DNA from: DSVQ01 sp964484765
GTDB lineage: Bacteria; Planctomycetota; Planctomycetia; Planctomycetales; Planctomycetaceae
Assembly (NCBI GenBank): GCA_964484765.1
Contig: CAZAGI010000040.1
Span: forward strand, 4,269-68,268
Reading direction: 5' to 3'
DNA: 64,000 bases
Both the position numbers and the translations under genes were made by a program. Shown here piece after piece: positions 28,842 through 37,200 of this stretch. Below the pieces are notes generated by a model. That model searched no databases, had not been told where the DNA came from, and saw nothing but the letters and a program-made list of their open reading frames with translations. Position 1 is the first letter of the stretch. The number at the start of each line of letters is the position of its first letter.

Positions 28842-30269
28842 ATGATGCGTGCCGATGTATTCACGCGACGAAACTGGTTGCAGACGACGGGGCTGAGTCT
28901 GGGGGCCTGTGCGTTTGCGGCGTTGCAGGCACGGGCAGAGTCGCCGCCAAATCCGTTTCACGGGATCATGTCCGCGACGCACTTCCCTGCGAAGGCGAAG
29001 CGCGTCATCTATCTCTTCATGAGCGGCGGGCCGTCGCAACTTGATTTGTTTGACCATAAGCCGTTGCTCAATGAACGTCAGGGCGAAGATCTGCCGGAGA
29101 GCGTTCGGAAAGGGCAACGGCTCACCGGCATGACGGGCAATCAGGCGACGTTGCCGCTGGCGGGATCGGTTTTCAAATTCGGCAAGCACGGTGAGAGCGC
29201 GGCGACCATCAGCGAGTTGCTGCCGTGGACTGCGAAGATGGCCGATGAGGTGTGCTTTATCAAATCGCTGCATACCGAAGCCATCAATCACGATCCAGCA
29301 ATCACGTTCTTTCAAACCGGGGCACAACTCGCCGGGCGGCCGTCGATGGGCGCGTGGCTGAGTTACGGCCTCGGCAGTTTGAACGACAATCTGCCAGCGT
29401 TTGTCGTGCTGTTGTCCAAGGACCGTATCGACCAGCCGTTGTATGCCCGGTTATGGGGGAACGGGTTCCTGCCGAGTGTCCATCAAGGCGTGCAGTTCCG
29501 CAGCGGGAAAGACCCGGTGCTGTACCTCGCGAATCCGCCGGGGGTGTCGACGGAAAGCCGCCGAAAATTGCTGGATCGGCTCGGGGAATTGTCAGCGATT
29601 TCCGCCGAAGCGACGGGCGATCCCGAGATCACCGCGCGAATGGCGCAGTACGAAATGGCCTACCGGATGCAGACCAGTGTTCCCGAGGTCATGGATCTGT
29701 CCGGGGAAACGGAGAGCACGTTTGATCTCTACGGCCCCGAAGCGAAAGACCCCGGCACGTTCGCCGCGAATTGTCTCCTCGCGCGGCGGTTGGCCGAGCG
29801 CGATGTGCGGTTCATTCAGCTTTATCATCCCGGCTGGGATCAGCACGGGAATCTGCCGAACGCCATCCGGCGGCAATGTCGCGACGTGGACCGCGCGGGA
29901 TACGCGCTGATCACCGACTTGAAACAGCGCGGGATGCTCGACGACACGCTGGTCATCTGGGGGGGCGAGTTCGGCCGGACGAATTATTCACAGGGGAAAC
30001 TGACGGCGACCGACTACGGCCGCGATCACCATCCGCGCTGTTTCAGCATGTGGCTCGCCGGCGGCGGTATCAAACCCGGCATGACGTTCGGCTCCACTGA
30101 CGAGTTCGGTTACAACCTCGCGGACAACCCCGTTCACGTCCACGACCTGCAAGCGACACTGCTGCACCAACTCGGCATCGACCACGAAAAACTGACGTAC
30201 AAATTCCAGGGCCGCTATTACCGTCTGACCGATGTGCATGGACACGTCGTGCGCGAAGTTCTGGCGTGA
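28842..30269 (+). CDS. DUF1501 family protein, unpaired
   Basis: A 475-residue relative of the DUF1501 protein at 25488, with Tat-like signal FTRRNWLQTTGLSLGACAFA. Family signatures are KRVIYLFMSGGPSQLDLFDH, GRPSMGAWLSYGLGSLNDNL, DTLVIWGGEFGRTNYSQGK and GRDHHPRCFSMWLAGGGIK. Unlike most members it has no PSD1 gene on either side: upstream is the divergent MATE gene and downstream the convergent Rieske gene. It may work with a PSD1 partner encoded elsewhere, for example the unpaired one at 47445, but that is speculation. Start is ATG 28842 or 28845. Confidence 0.88.
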   Translation: MMRADVFTRRNWLQTTGLSLGACAFAALQARAESPPNPFHGIMSATHFPAKAKRVIYLFMSGGPSQLDLFDHKPLLNERQGEDLPESVRKGQRLTGMTGNQATLPLAGSVFKFGKHGESAATISELLPWTAKMADEVCFIKSLHTEAINHDPAITFFQTGAQLAGRPSMGAWLSYGLGSLNDNLPAFVVLLSKDRIDQPLYARLWGNGFLPSVHQGVQFRSGKDPVLYLANPPGVSTESRRKLLDRLGELSAISAEATGDPEITARMAQYEMAYRMQTSVPEVMDLSGETESTFDLYGPEAKDPGTFAANCLLARRLAERDVRFIQLYHPGWDQHGNLPNAIRRQCRDVDRAGYALITDLKQRGMLDDTLVIWGGEFGRTNYSQGKLTATDYGRDHHPRCFSMWLAGGGIKPGMTFGSTDEFGYNLADNPVHVHDLQATLLHQLGIDHEKLTYKFQGRYYRLTDVHGHVVREVLA

Positions 30270-30276
30270 TTTTCTT

Positions 30277-30311
30277 AAAAGTCCGGCATCTGCTTTGGAT
30301 GCCGGACTTTT
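30277..30311. terminator. Bidirectional terminator hairpin, family B
   Basis: Arms AAAAGTCCGGCATC (30277-30290) and GATGCCGGACTTTT (30298-30311) pair perfectly over 14 bp with a 7-base loop, giving a T-run on both strands. It lies 8 bp after the stop of the + strand DUF1501 gene and downstream of the minus-strand Rieske gene, so it suits termination in both directions. Confidence 0.85.
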
Positions 30312-30335
30312 GCATTTCGAACTGCCACAAATACA

Positions 30336-30367
30336 GAAGCCCGGCATTGAAGAAAATGCCGGACTTC
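30336..30367. terminator. Second family B hairpin at the end of the synthase operon
   Basis: Arms GAAGCCCGGCATT (30336-30348) and AATGCCGGACTTC (30355-30367), 12 of 13 paired, directly after the stop of the Rieske gene at 30371. It shares the CCGGCAT core with the hairpins at 30277 and 45344. Confidence 0.7.
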
Positions 30368-30370
30368 GAA

Positions 30371-31549
30371 TCACGATTGCGCGAAGCGCACCGTTGGCGG
30401 AAACGGCGCGTTGTCCGGCGGGCTTTCTGTCGTCGCGATCGGGCCGGTTTCACGCAGGATATATTCCTGGAACGCGACGATGCGTTCTTCGCGTGTCGAG
30501 ATCAAGCCGCCGCTGTGCGGGCGGTCGACCACGGCTGTGCCGCGATGCACCTTCGGATAGATGCGGGCGTCTTCATCCTGTACTTGCCGGGCGATCTTCC
30601 GACCGTACCGCCACAGGGCGCGGTGCATGAGGAAGGCCCACCAGCTCTCTTTCGGGCCGGAATAGTGCATCGAGATCCACCGCGACCGGCACGTCGTGGG
30701 GCTGGTCGGCCAGATCATTTGAATGTAATGCCACGGTCCCGCGCCCCCCATCACAACATTGGGGTAACGGAGAATGTGGTGCCAGCGGTAATCCGGCGGA
30801 CGACCAATCAACCGCGCGACAATCCGTTCCGGCTTGGCGTACCTTGGTTCCTCCGTGAAGTCATGAATGAAGTGGTCGAATTCCGGATGAAACTCGTGGA
30901 AGCAATGCTCGGGGATCGGGTATTCGCTGAATGACGTCGGATGCACTTCCGCGATGTGATACGACTCGAGAATGTTCTCGATCACAATCTTCCAATTGCA
31001 GTCGATATCGACGTCGCGCAACAGCGTCAGCCGATGTTCAGGCGAGAAGCGCTCTTCGGCGAAGGCTACGAGTTCGGGATGAAGAAAGGTGCGGAGGTCG
31101 GGAGCATTCTCGTTCAATGTGACGAAGATCAACTGGCCGACGGTCTCGGTCCGGTATTCGCGCAGACCGAGTTCGCCTTTCTTCAGCGGGCGGAACGACT
31201 GCGCGTCCGGGATCTTGCAGGTGTTGCCGTCGGAATCGTATTCCCAGCCGTGATACTGGCACTTCAGATGTTTGTTGAAATGACCACAGGGCTTGTCGGT
31301 GAGCGTGCTGAAACGGTGCGTGCAGACGTTGAGAAAGGCGCGAAATCCTTGCGCGGTGTGCCAGATGATCAGTGGGCGTTCGAGGAGATCAATCGTGAGG
31401 AAATCACCCTCTTTGGGCAGCAGAGCTTTCACGCCGACGCAATGCCAGCCGGTGAGAAACAGCCGGTCGCGTTCCGCTTCGAATTGCTCTTTCGCGAAAT
31501 AATGCTCGGGCCGAAAGAGTTGCGGCACGTGGTTCGTATTGCGGAACAT
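30371..31549 (-). CDS. Rieske non-heme iron oxygenase, alpha-subunit type
   Basis: A protein of about 392 residues. The Rieske [2Fe-2S] site is CTH at 76-78 and CQYH at 97-100 (spacing 18 between H78 and C97). The catalytic domain shows NWKIVIENILESYHIAEVHP, which supplies the two His ligands and, with Glu in the bridging position (EN...ESYH), resembles the ring-hydroxylating and carnitine/glycine-betaine oxygenase branch. These enzymes insert oxygen into aromatic or C-H bonds using electrons from a separate reductase; no reductase is adjacent. It is the last gene of the probable synthase operon, 182 bp after the GH3 gene if started at ATG 31549, or 110 bp if started at GTG 31621. I prefer 31549 because it gives the usual N-terminal length. 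A role in hydroxylating the operon's product is an inference. Confidence 0.85.
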   Translation of the reverse strand: MFRNTNHVPQLFRPEHYFAKEQFEAERDRLFLTGWHCVGVKALLPKEGDFLTIDLLERPLIIWHTAQGFRAFLNVCTHRFSTLTDKPCGHFNKHLKCQYHGWEYDSDGNTCKIPDAQSFRPLKKGELGLREYRTETVGQLIFVTLNENAPDLRTFLHPELVAFAEERFSPEHRLTLLRDVDIDCNWKIVIENILESYHIAEVHPTSFSEYPIPEHCFHEFHPEFDHFIHDFTEEPRYAKPERIVARLIGRPPDYRWHHILRYPNVVMGGAGPWHYIQMIWPTSPTTCRSRWISMHYSGPKESWWAFLMHRALWRYGRKIARQVQDEDARIYPKVHRGTAVVDRPHSGGLISTREERIVAFQEYILRETGPIATTESPPDNAPFPPTVRFAQS

Positions 31550-31730
31550 GTCGTCCAATCCGTGGAAGTCGACAGTGGGTGACCTCGCGAGCGCTGCCCT
31601 GCGCGGCGGATATCGGGTCACAAGTGGTCATTAGAGTCGCAAACCAGAATGGTGGGAAGACCGTTTTCCCGTCCCCGCAACATGACGTGGCGTTTTTCGC
31701 GATCGCGGTCACGCTTTCGTCAGCCGTCCG

Positions 31731-33377
31731 TCAGGTGGGAGGTTGCTGTAACAACGCCGGTCGTTTGTACTGTTCGACCGAACCGCCGCTTTTTTGCAGG
31801 CGTTGTTGATCCCAGTGGTCCCAGAATCCCCGCGGGACGAATGCCAGTCGAATCGGGCCGAGCCGCTGCGATTCGCGCTTCGCCGCATATTCGATGTTGA
31901 GCGCGTGCAGCTTCCGGTCGACCAGCCCGGCGAATTGCTGCGGATCAATTTGCTCGTTGAGTTCGCCATCCTCAATAAAGAGGGCGTAGTTCGGCATCTC
32001 TGGATGGTCCCACACGGGGGCGAGCGCAAAGGCCGAGAGCGTCAAACGGCTTTCAGCGAGGGTCTGCGCCAGGGCCGTGGAAACCTGATAGTCAGTCAGC
32101 TTCTCTCCAGTCACGCTGCAGATACCGCTGCCCTTGTTCAGGAACTCCAGCAATGGTGTTTTCTCATGAAAACCGGTGCAGCGGACGACGTCAAAGATGT
32201 TATAGCGATACAGTCCGCTTGCATTGGTCAGCAGGACGAAATACTCGCCCCCTTCCTGCAGTTCGTGGGCTTCGAGAATCGTCGGCTGTGTCGATTCGAT
32301 TTCGCTGACCGGGATGAACTCGAAAAAGTTGCTGACGATTTCCAGCACGCCCGATGGTGTGCCATCGGCGACGGGAAACGTCATGCGGCCTTCACTGGCG
32401 AGCAGGCCGAGATCGCGCACGGCCGCTTTGCCGAAGAACTCGGGAAAACTGCGGAGATAGGTTCCCATGCTGCCGCCGGTCCAGCAGCCGATGAGCCCGA
32501 GTTCGGGCCAGACGTCTTTGGGCAGAAACCGCCCGGTGCTTTCGTAAAGATGATCGAGTTGCCGACCACGATCGAGGTTGGGCTTCAGCAGCGGCTGCAC
32601 GGCGGCGCGGACTTCGTCGGTCCACTCAAATTCGTTCGATAATGTGCCGTTGTACAAATCGCGCAGCAGCGTCTCGGCGTATTTCTCGCCAAACCGCGCG
32701 AGGTTGAGCAGCGTACTCGGGTTGGGCGACATCCATGAACCGATGGTGCGGAGCACGCCGAGCCGCCACGCGAGATAGTACTTCGCGCGGACATCGGTGA
32801 GTTTTCCGGAGGCCGCGGGCATCACATAGCCACGGCGAACCACCCAGCTCTGCAGATGGGCGGTCATGCCACTGATGCTGCCGCAGGGGATACCGGCCGG
32901 TGTGGAGAACTCGTTCCAGTCGCTGACGATCGTCAAGCGCGCATGGCGAAACAGGCTGCGGTGCGCGGCATAGGCGAGCAATCCCCACGCGGTCCACATG
33001 CGACGATACTGGTCGAGCACCCGTTCGGTGATGGGGATAAACTTGCGGGCCTGCGTGGTCCCGCTGGTGAGCGCGAACATCACCACGCGCTGCTGATGAA
33101 ACAGCGCCTCGGTATCGCCCTGTTTGACTCGCTCGATGTACGGTTCCAGATCGGTATACGTCGAGATCGGCACGCGGTGACGGAAATCAGCGACCGTGCG
33201 GATCTCGGAAAAATGATGATCGCGGCCGTAACCGGTCTCCTGCTCGCGCCGCACGAGATCGAGCAGGAACTGCTGCTGGGTTTCACGCGGCTTCTTGATC
33301 ACTCGGCCGTAGTGAGCCAGATCGCGCGCGGTCCGCTGCACCAACCAGACCTGTGCGAGTGCAGACAACAGACCCAT
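31731..33377 (-). CDS. GH3 family acyl-adenylating (acyl-amide synthetase-like) protein
   Basis: A 548-residue protein of the GH3 family, named from plant auxin-response genes and belonging to the ANL adenylating superfamily. The phosphate-binding motif is FALTSGTTQARKFIPIT at about residues 103-119. Other family features are IGCWTGGSMGTYLRSFPEFF (acyl-site loop), LLTNASGLYRYNIFDVVRCT and a C-terminal domain with SRLTLSAFALAPVWDHPEMP. GH3 enzymes activate a carboxylate with ATP and couple it to an amino acid or other amine. It lies 100 bp after the SDR gene and before the Rieske gene on the same strand, so it may activate or conjugate the acyl product of the megasynthase. Substrate unknown. 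A hydrophobic N-terminus (MGLLSALAQVWLVQRT) could be a membrane contact. Confidence 0.85.
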   Translation of the reverse strand: MGLLSALAQVWLVQRTARDLAHYGRVIKKPRETQQQFLLDLVRREQETGYGRDHHFSEIRTVADFRHRVPISTYTDLEPYIERVKQGDTEALFHQQRVVMFALTSGTTQARKFIPITERVLDQYRRMWTAWGLLAYAAHRSLFRHARLTIVSDWNEFSTPAGIPCGSISGMTAHLQSWVVRRGYVMPAASGKLTDVRAKYYLAWRLGVLRTIGSWMSPNPSTLLNLARFGEKYAETLLRDLYNGTLSNEFEWTDEVRAAVQPLLKPNLDRGRQLDHLYESTGRFLPKDVWPELGLIGCWTGGSMGTYLRSFPEFFGKAAVRDLGLLASEGRMTFPVADGTPSGVLEIVSNFFEFIPVSEIESTQPTILEAHELQEGGEYFVLLTNASGLYRYNIFDVVRCTGFHEKTPLLEFLNKGSGICSVTGEKLTDYQVSTALAQTLAESRLTLSAFALAPVWDHPEMPNYALFIEDGELNEQIDPQQFAGLVDRKLHALNIEYAAKRESQRLGPIRLAFVPRGFWDHWDQQRLQKSGGSVEQYKRPALLQQPPT

Positions 33378-33477
33378 GAGACCACCAATCGCTCGTCAAC
33401 ATTTCCGAGCCGCGACCGTGAGGGAGCGTGTTCCGTGCAGCAACGACACCATGATCGTCGCGGCTCCGCATGCAACC

Positions 33478-34242
33478 TCACACGCGGACTGCGGCGCCGC
33501 CGTCGACGACGAGGGTTTGCCCCTGGATCAGATCGCTGAGCGGGCTGGCGAGGAACAACACCGCGTTGGCGACATCATCGGCCGTCAACACGCGGTCGCC
33601 GGTCATCTGGCGGAAGGACTGGGCCGATAGCAGCTGTTCGAATTCCGGCGCGGTTCGCGTGGTGTCGGTATCCACCCAGCCGGATTGCACCGCGTTGAAA
33701 TTGATCTTGCGGTCGCCGAGTTCCAGTGCAAGATGCCGGACGGCGGCTTCGAGGGCCGCTTTGCTCGCGCCGACCAGACCACAATGCGGCTGTGCCAGTT
33801 GTGCTCCCACGCTCGACAGCGCGATCACCTTGCTGTTGCCGGCCCCGCCCGCGAGCAGCGGCAGGGCGTTCTGCACCAGCATCAGCAATCCGCGGACATT
33901 GGTGTTCATCGTCAGGTCGAATTCTTCGGGCCGCGTTTCGATCAGCGATCCGAAATTGCCGACGGCCGCGTTGCTCACAAGAATGTCGAGCCGGCCGAAC
34001 GTTTCGCTGATCCAGTCGAGCATCGCGGCGATGTCGTCCGGTTCGGAGACATCGGCCTGCACTTCCGCCACGCGGCGACCGAGCCGGGCGATATGTTCGG
34101 CGGTTTGATCCGCTGCGGTTCGAGATGCGACGAAGTTGAGGACGATGTCCGCCCCGGCTTCGGCCAGCTTGAGGGCGATCGCCCGCCCCAACCCGCGCGA
34201 CCCGCCCGTCACCAATGCCACTTTACCCGTCAAGTTAATCAT
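33478..34242 (-). CDS. FabL/FabG-like SDR, catalytic Tyr position occupied by Cys
   Basis: A 254-residue short-chain dehydrogenase/reductase starting MINLTGKVALVTGG, chosen because GGAAGG precedes the ATG by 8 bp; the longer ORF from 34365 is not supported. The NADPH-binding motif is TGGSRGLG (12-19), followed by NAAVG and the structural Asp in the second strand. The C-terminal RGLLMLVQNA, GQTLVVDGGAAVRV and overall pattern are those of FabL-type enoyl-ACP reductases, whose triad is Ser and Tyr-x6-Lys. Here Ser (IALSSVG) and Lys161 (VGASK) are present, but the Tyr position (154) is Cys, codon TGT where TAT would give Tyr. It lies 56 bp after the synthase stop, so an enoyl- or ketoreductase serving the synthase is the natural guess, with altered or lost activity as the alternative. 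Confidence 0.85.
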   Translation of the reverse strand: MINLTGKVALVTGGSRGLGRAIALKLAEAGADIVLNFVASRTAADQTAEHIARLGRRVAEVQADVSEPDDIAAMLDWISETFGRLDILVSNAAVGNFGSLIETRPEEFDLTMNTNVRGLLMLVQNALPLLAGGAGNSKVIALSSVGAQLAQPHCGLVGASKAALEAAVRHLALELGDRKINFNAVQSGWVDTDTTRTAPEFEQLLSAQSFRQMTGDRVLTADDVANAVLFLASPLSDLIQGQTLVVDGGAAVRV

Positions 34243-34297
34243 GTCCGCGATCCTTCCGGCCATCTCTGATTGATCTGAATTCACTGCGCTCCGCGAA

Positions 34298-37200
34298 TCA
34301 ATTCTGTGCGGCGTCCGCGAATCGGCCTTCCGCCGCTTCGCCATTCCACAGCGACGAGTCCGCATCCTTCGACGTGCGAATCCCCTGGTAGTTCTTCACC
34401 GTCAGCAGGACGTCCTTGTTCGCACCGTAGAGAATCAGATCGTAAGTCGTATTTCGGTCAGTGTGACCGCGGTAGAACAGCCGGACGATGCACGCTTCCC
34501 CTTCTTTGGGCAACCGGACGACTCGCACTTCTCCCATGCGGTGCGGCACTTCGGTCCGCTTATTCATCAGGATGAACAAGTCGACACCAGTGGCAACCAG
34601 GCAGGAATCGAGCGTGGCCGTCGGCAAGAACCACTTCGAACCTTTCCGGCTGCCAGCGAGATTGTTGGCCGCGGCCGCGGCGACCTTGCCGAAACCGCCA
34701 TCGCGTTGCAGGCACAGGCTCTTCAGGCAGCGGAACAACGGACCGTGCAGCAACTGGGCCTGCTTCCCTTCCGCGTAATTCATCGGCGAGTACGGGAACG
34801 GTGCCGATTCCAGCGTAGGAGCGAGCACCGGTTCGGCTTTGTCGGCGAACATCACGGTCGCCGTTTGAAACACGGTCTCTTTGCCCACAGTGCTGATCAG
34901 GCGGCACTTCACCGCGTCGCCATTCACTTCGGCGACAACTTTCACCGTGATCGGATTCTGATCGCGGAATTTGCACGGGGCGATAATCTGGAAATCGCCC
35001 ACCGAATCAAACACCCGTGTTGGCTGCGTGAGCGATGCTGCCTGAATCATCGATTCCAGGCCGATCACCGCTGGCAACAACGGTTTCCCGCCGAAGGTGT
35101 GTTGAATCAGGAACAAGTCGGATTGCGGATCGAGCTTGATCTCCGCGACCAATTCCGTCGGCGTGGTCCATTTCGCGTTGTCGATCATCGGAAGTTCGGC
35201 GATGTCGCTGGCCCGTACGATTGGCGTGCTGGCAGGAACTGACGCCGCTGTTGCGGGTCCCGCGAGTTTCGTGGCCACGCCGTTCACATGGCCCAGCGGC
35301 ATGGGAGCCGGAGCGGGTGCTGCCGCTTGTGGCACAATGCGGGACGCGGTGGTTTTCAATGGCGAAGGTGCAGGAGCCGGTGCCGGTCCCACATTTGTCG
35401 CCGGAGCGACCACCGTTGTCGCAGCGACGGGTTTGACCACTGGAGCCGGTTTGGGGGCCGCTTCCGAAACGATGGCCGCTGGTGTTGACACCGAACGGGT
35501 TTCGACCATTTCGTAGCCGATGACTTCCAGGACGACTTTGCCCGTCGCGTCGACATACACAAAGTCGGCCCGCATCTTGCGATCTTGCCGTCCGCGGATC
35601 CACATCCGCATCGTCAGCAGTTCGCCGGGAACCAGCGCCCGGGCGAAACGGATCTGATCGAACGAGTACGGCAAGTCGGACACTTTGTAAGTGTTCCACA
35701 CATACAAGTCGGACGCTAACAGTCCGGCGTCAATCGTGGCGGACGGCAGCAACCACCCGGCAGCGTGACGCCGACCGGCGATCAGTTCCGGTTGCGGCAC
35801 CACGATGTGCGCCCAGATGCCGTCACTGACGAGCGAATAATCGGTCAACGCCTGGAAGCAATAGCCGTGGTACACCCGTGCGTCTTCGGGGAACTTCATC
35901 GTCCGCCAGTCGGTAACGTACTGATGCTGCTTCCATTCGGTCGGTTTCGGGCCGAGTTCGACGGTGGGGAGTTGCGGATACGTCGCCGACAGGTCGAGCG
36001 TGGCATCCATCTGCAATCGGTGCGCTTCGACCAGCCGGCCGACGCGATCGAAGAAATCGGCTTCCAACCGGCAGGCGTACGCTCCATCTTTCGCCTCAGC
36101 GATGGCTCGCGCCCGTTGCGGTTTCGGTAGATGGAAGCGGAATCCCTGGTGGACCGTCATGTTTTTCACACCGACCACGTGCCGACCATCAGCGGCCAGC
36201 AGCGTTGCCGTTTCCGCCATGGTTTCCAGCCCCACCACTGCGGGGAGAATCGACACCCCTTGATAGCGGTGCTCCAGCAGGAACGGTTCGAGTGCAGGAT
36301 CGAACAACGCTTTGCCAATGACGCGCGTCGGTGTCAATCCGCTGATGGTTTCAATCAGCGGCAGCGTTTTCACCAGCGGATCGCGGCGGCGGTATTCTGC
36401 CTTGGTGCCGGCATCGGGCATCGTGCCGTCGGTGTCGATCATGTCCGGTTTATCGAGGTACAGCACTTCTCCTTCGAGGGCTTCCGTCAGTAATTCGTCG
36501 ATGACGTGTGCGGCTCCTTCGAGCGGCGGCATGAAGGCAAGGTTGCTCGATTGCAATGCGATCTTGCTTTCCGGTCGCGCCGCCATGCCCACGTCGGCCC
36601 ACGGCGGCCAGTGCATGCCCACAGCGGAGACTTCCGGCCGGCGGACCCGCACCCAGTCGCACATCTTGCAGAGCATGTCCTGGGCCATCGAGTAATCGGC
36701 CTGACCCATGCCGCCGAACCGGCCGCTGGTCGAACCGAAGCCAACGAACCATTCCAGCGGATCGAGCTGCGTGAGTTCGAGCAGCGCCAGCCCCGCGTCC
36801 ATCTTCACCTTGAGGGTGGCTTCCACGAGGTCCCGCTTCTTCTTTTCGAACTTGCACGCGGCTTCCAAACCGGCCCCGTGGATGATGCCGTGAATCGGTC
36901 CCGAGCTCGCACGGATGGCGTTCAGCGTCGTCCCGAGTTTCGCCCGGTCGGCGACATCGCAGGCATGGTAGTGCACGTCGATGCCATCGGCGCGGAAGGA
37001 TTGCAGTGTGCGGTCGATTTCGATCGCGCGTTCGGTGTCTTTCCACGTGTTCGCCGGATTTTTACCGGCGGCCCGCGCCTGGTCCATCACGGTTCGCTTG
37101 AGGGTTTTCAGGCCTTCTTCGGTGAGATTTCGCCAACTGGGATCGATCGCCGGTTGCGTCGTGGAACCGAGCAGGTGCATCGTCAATCCGAAGCGGCGGC

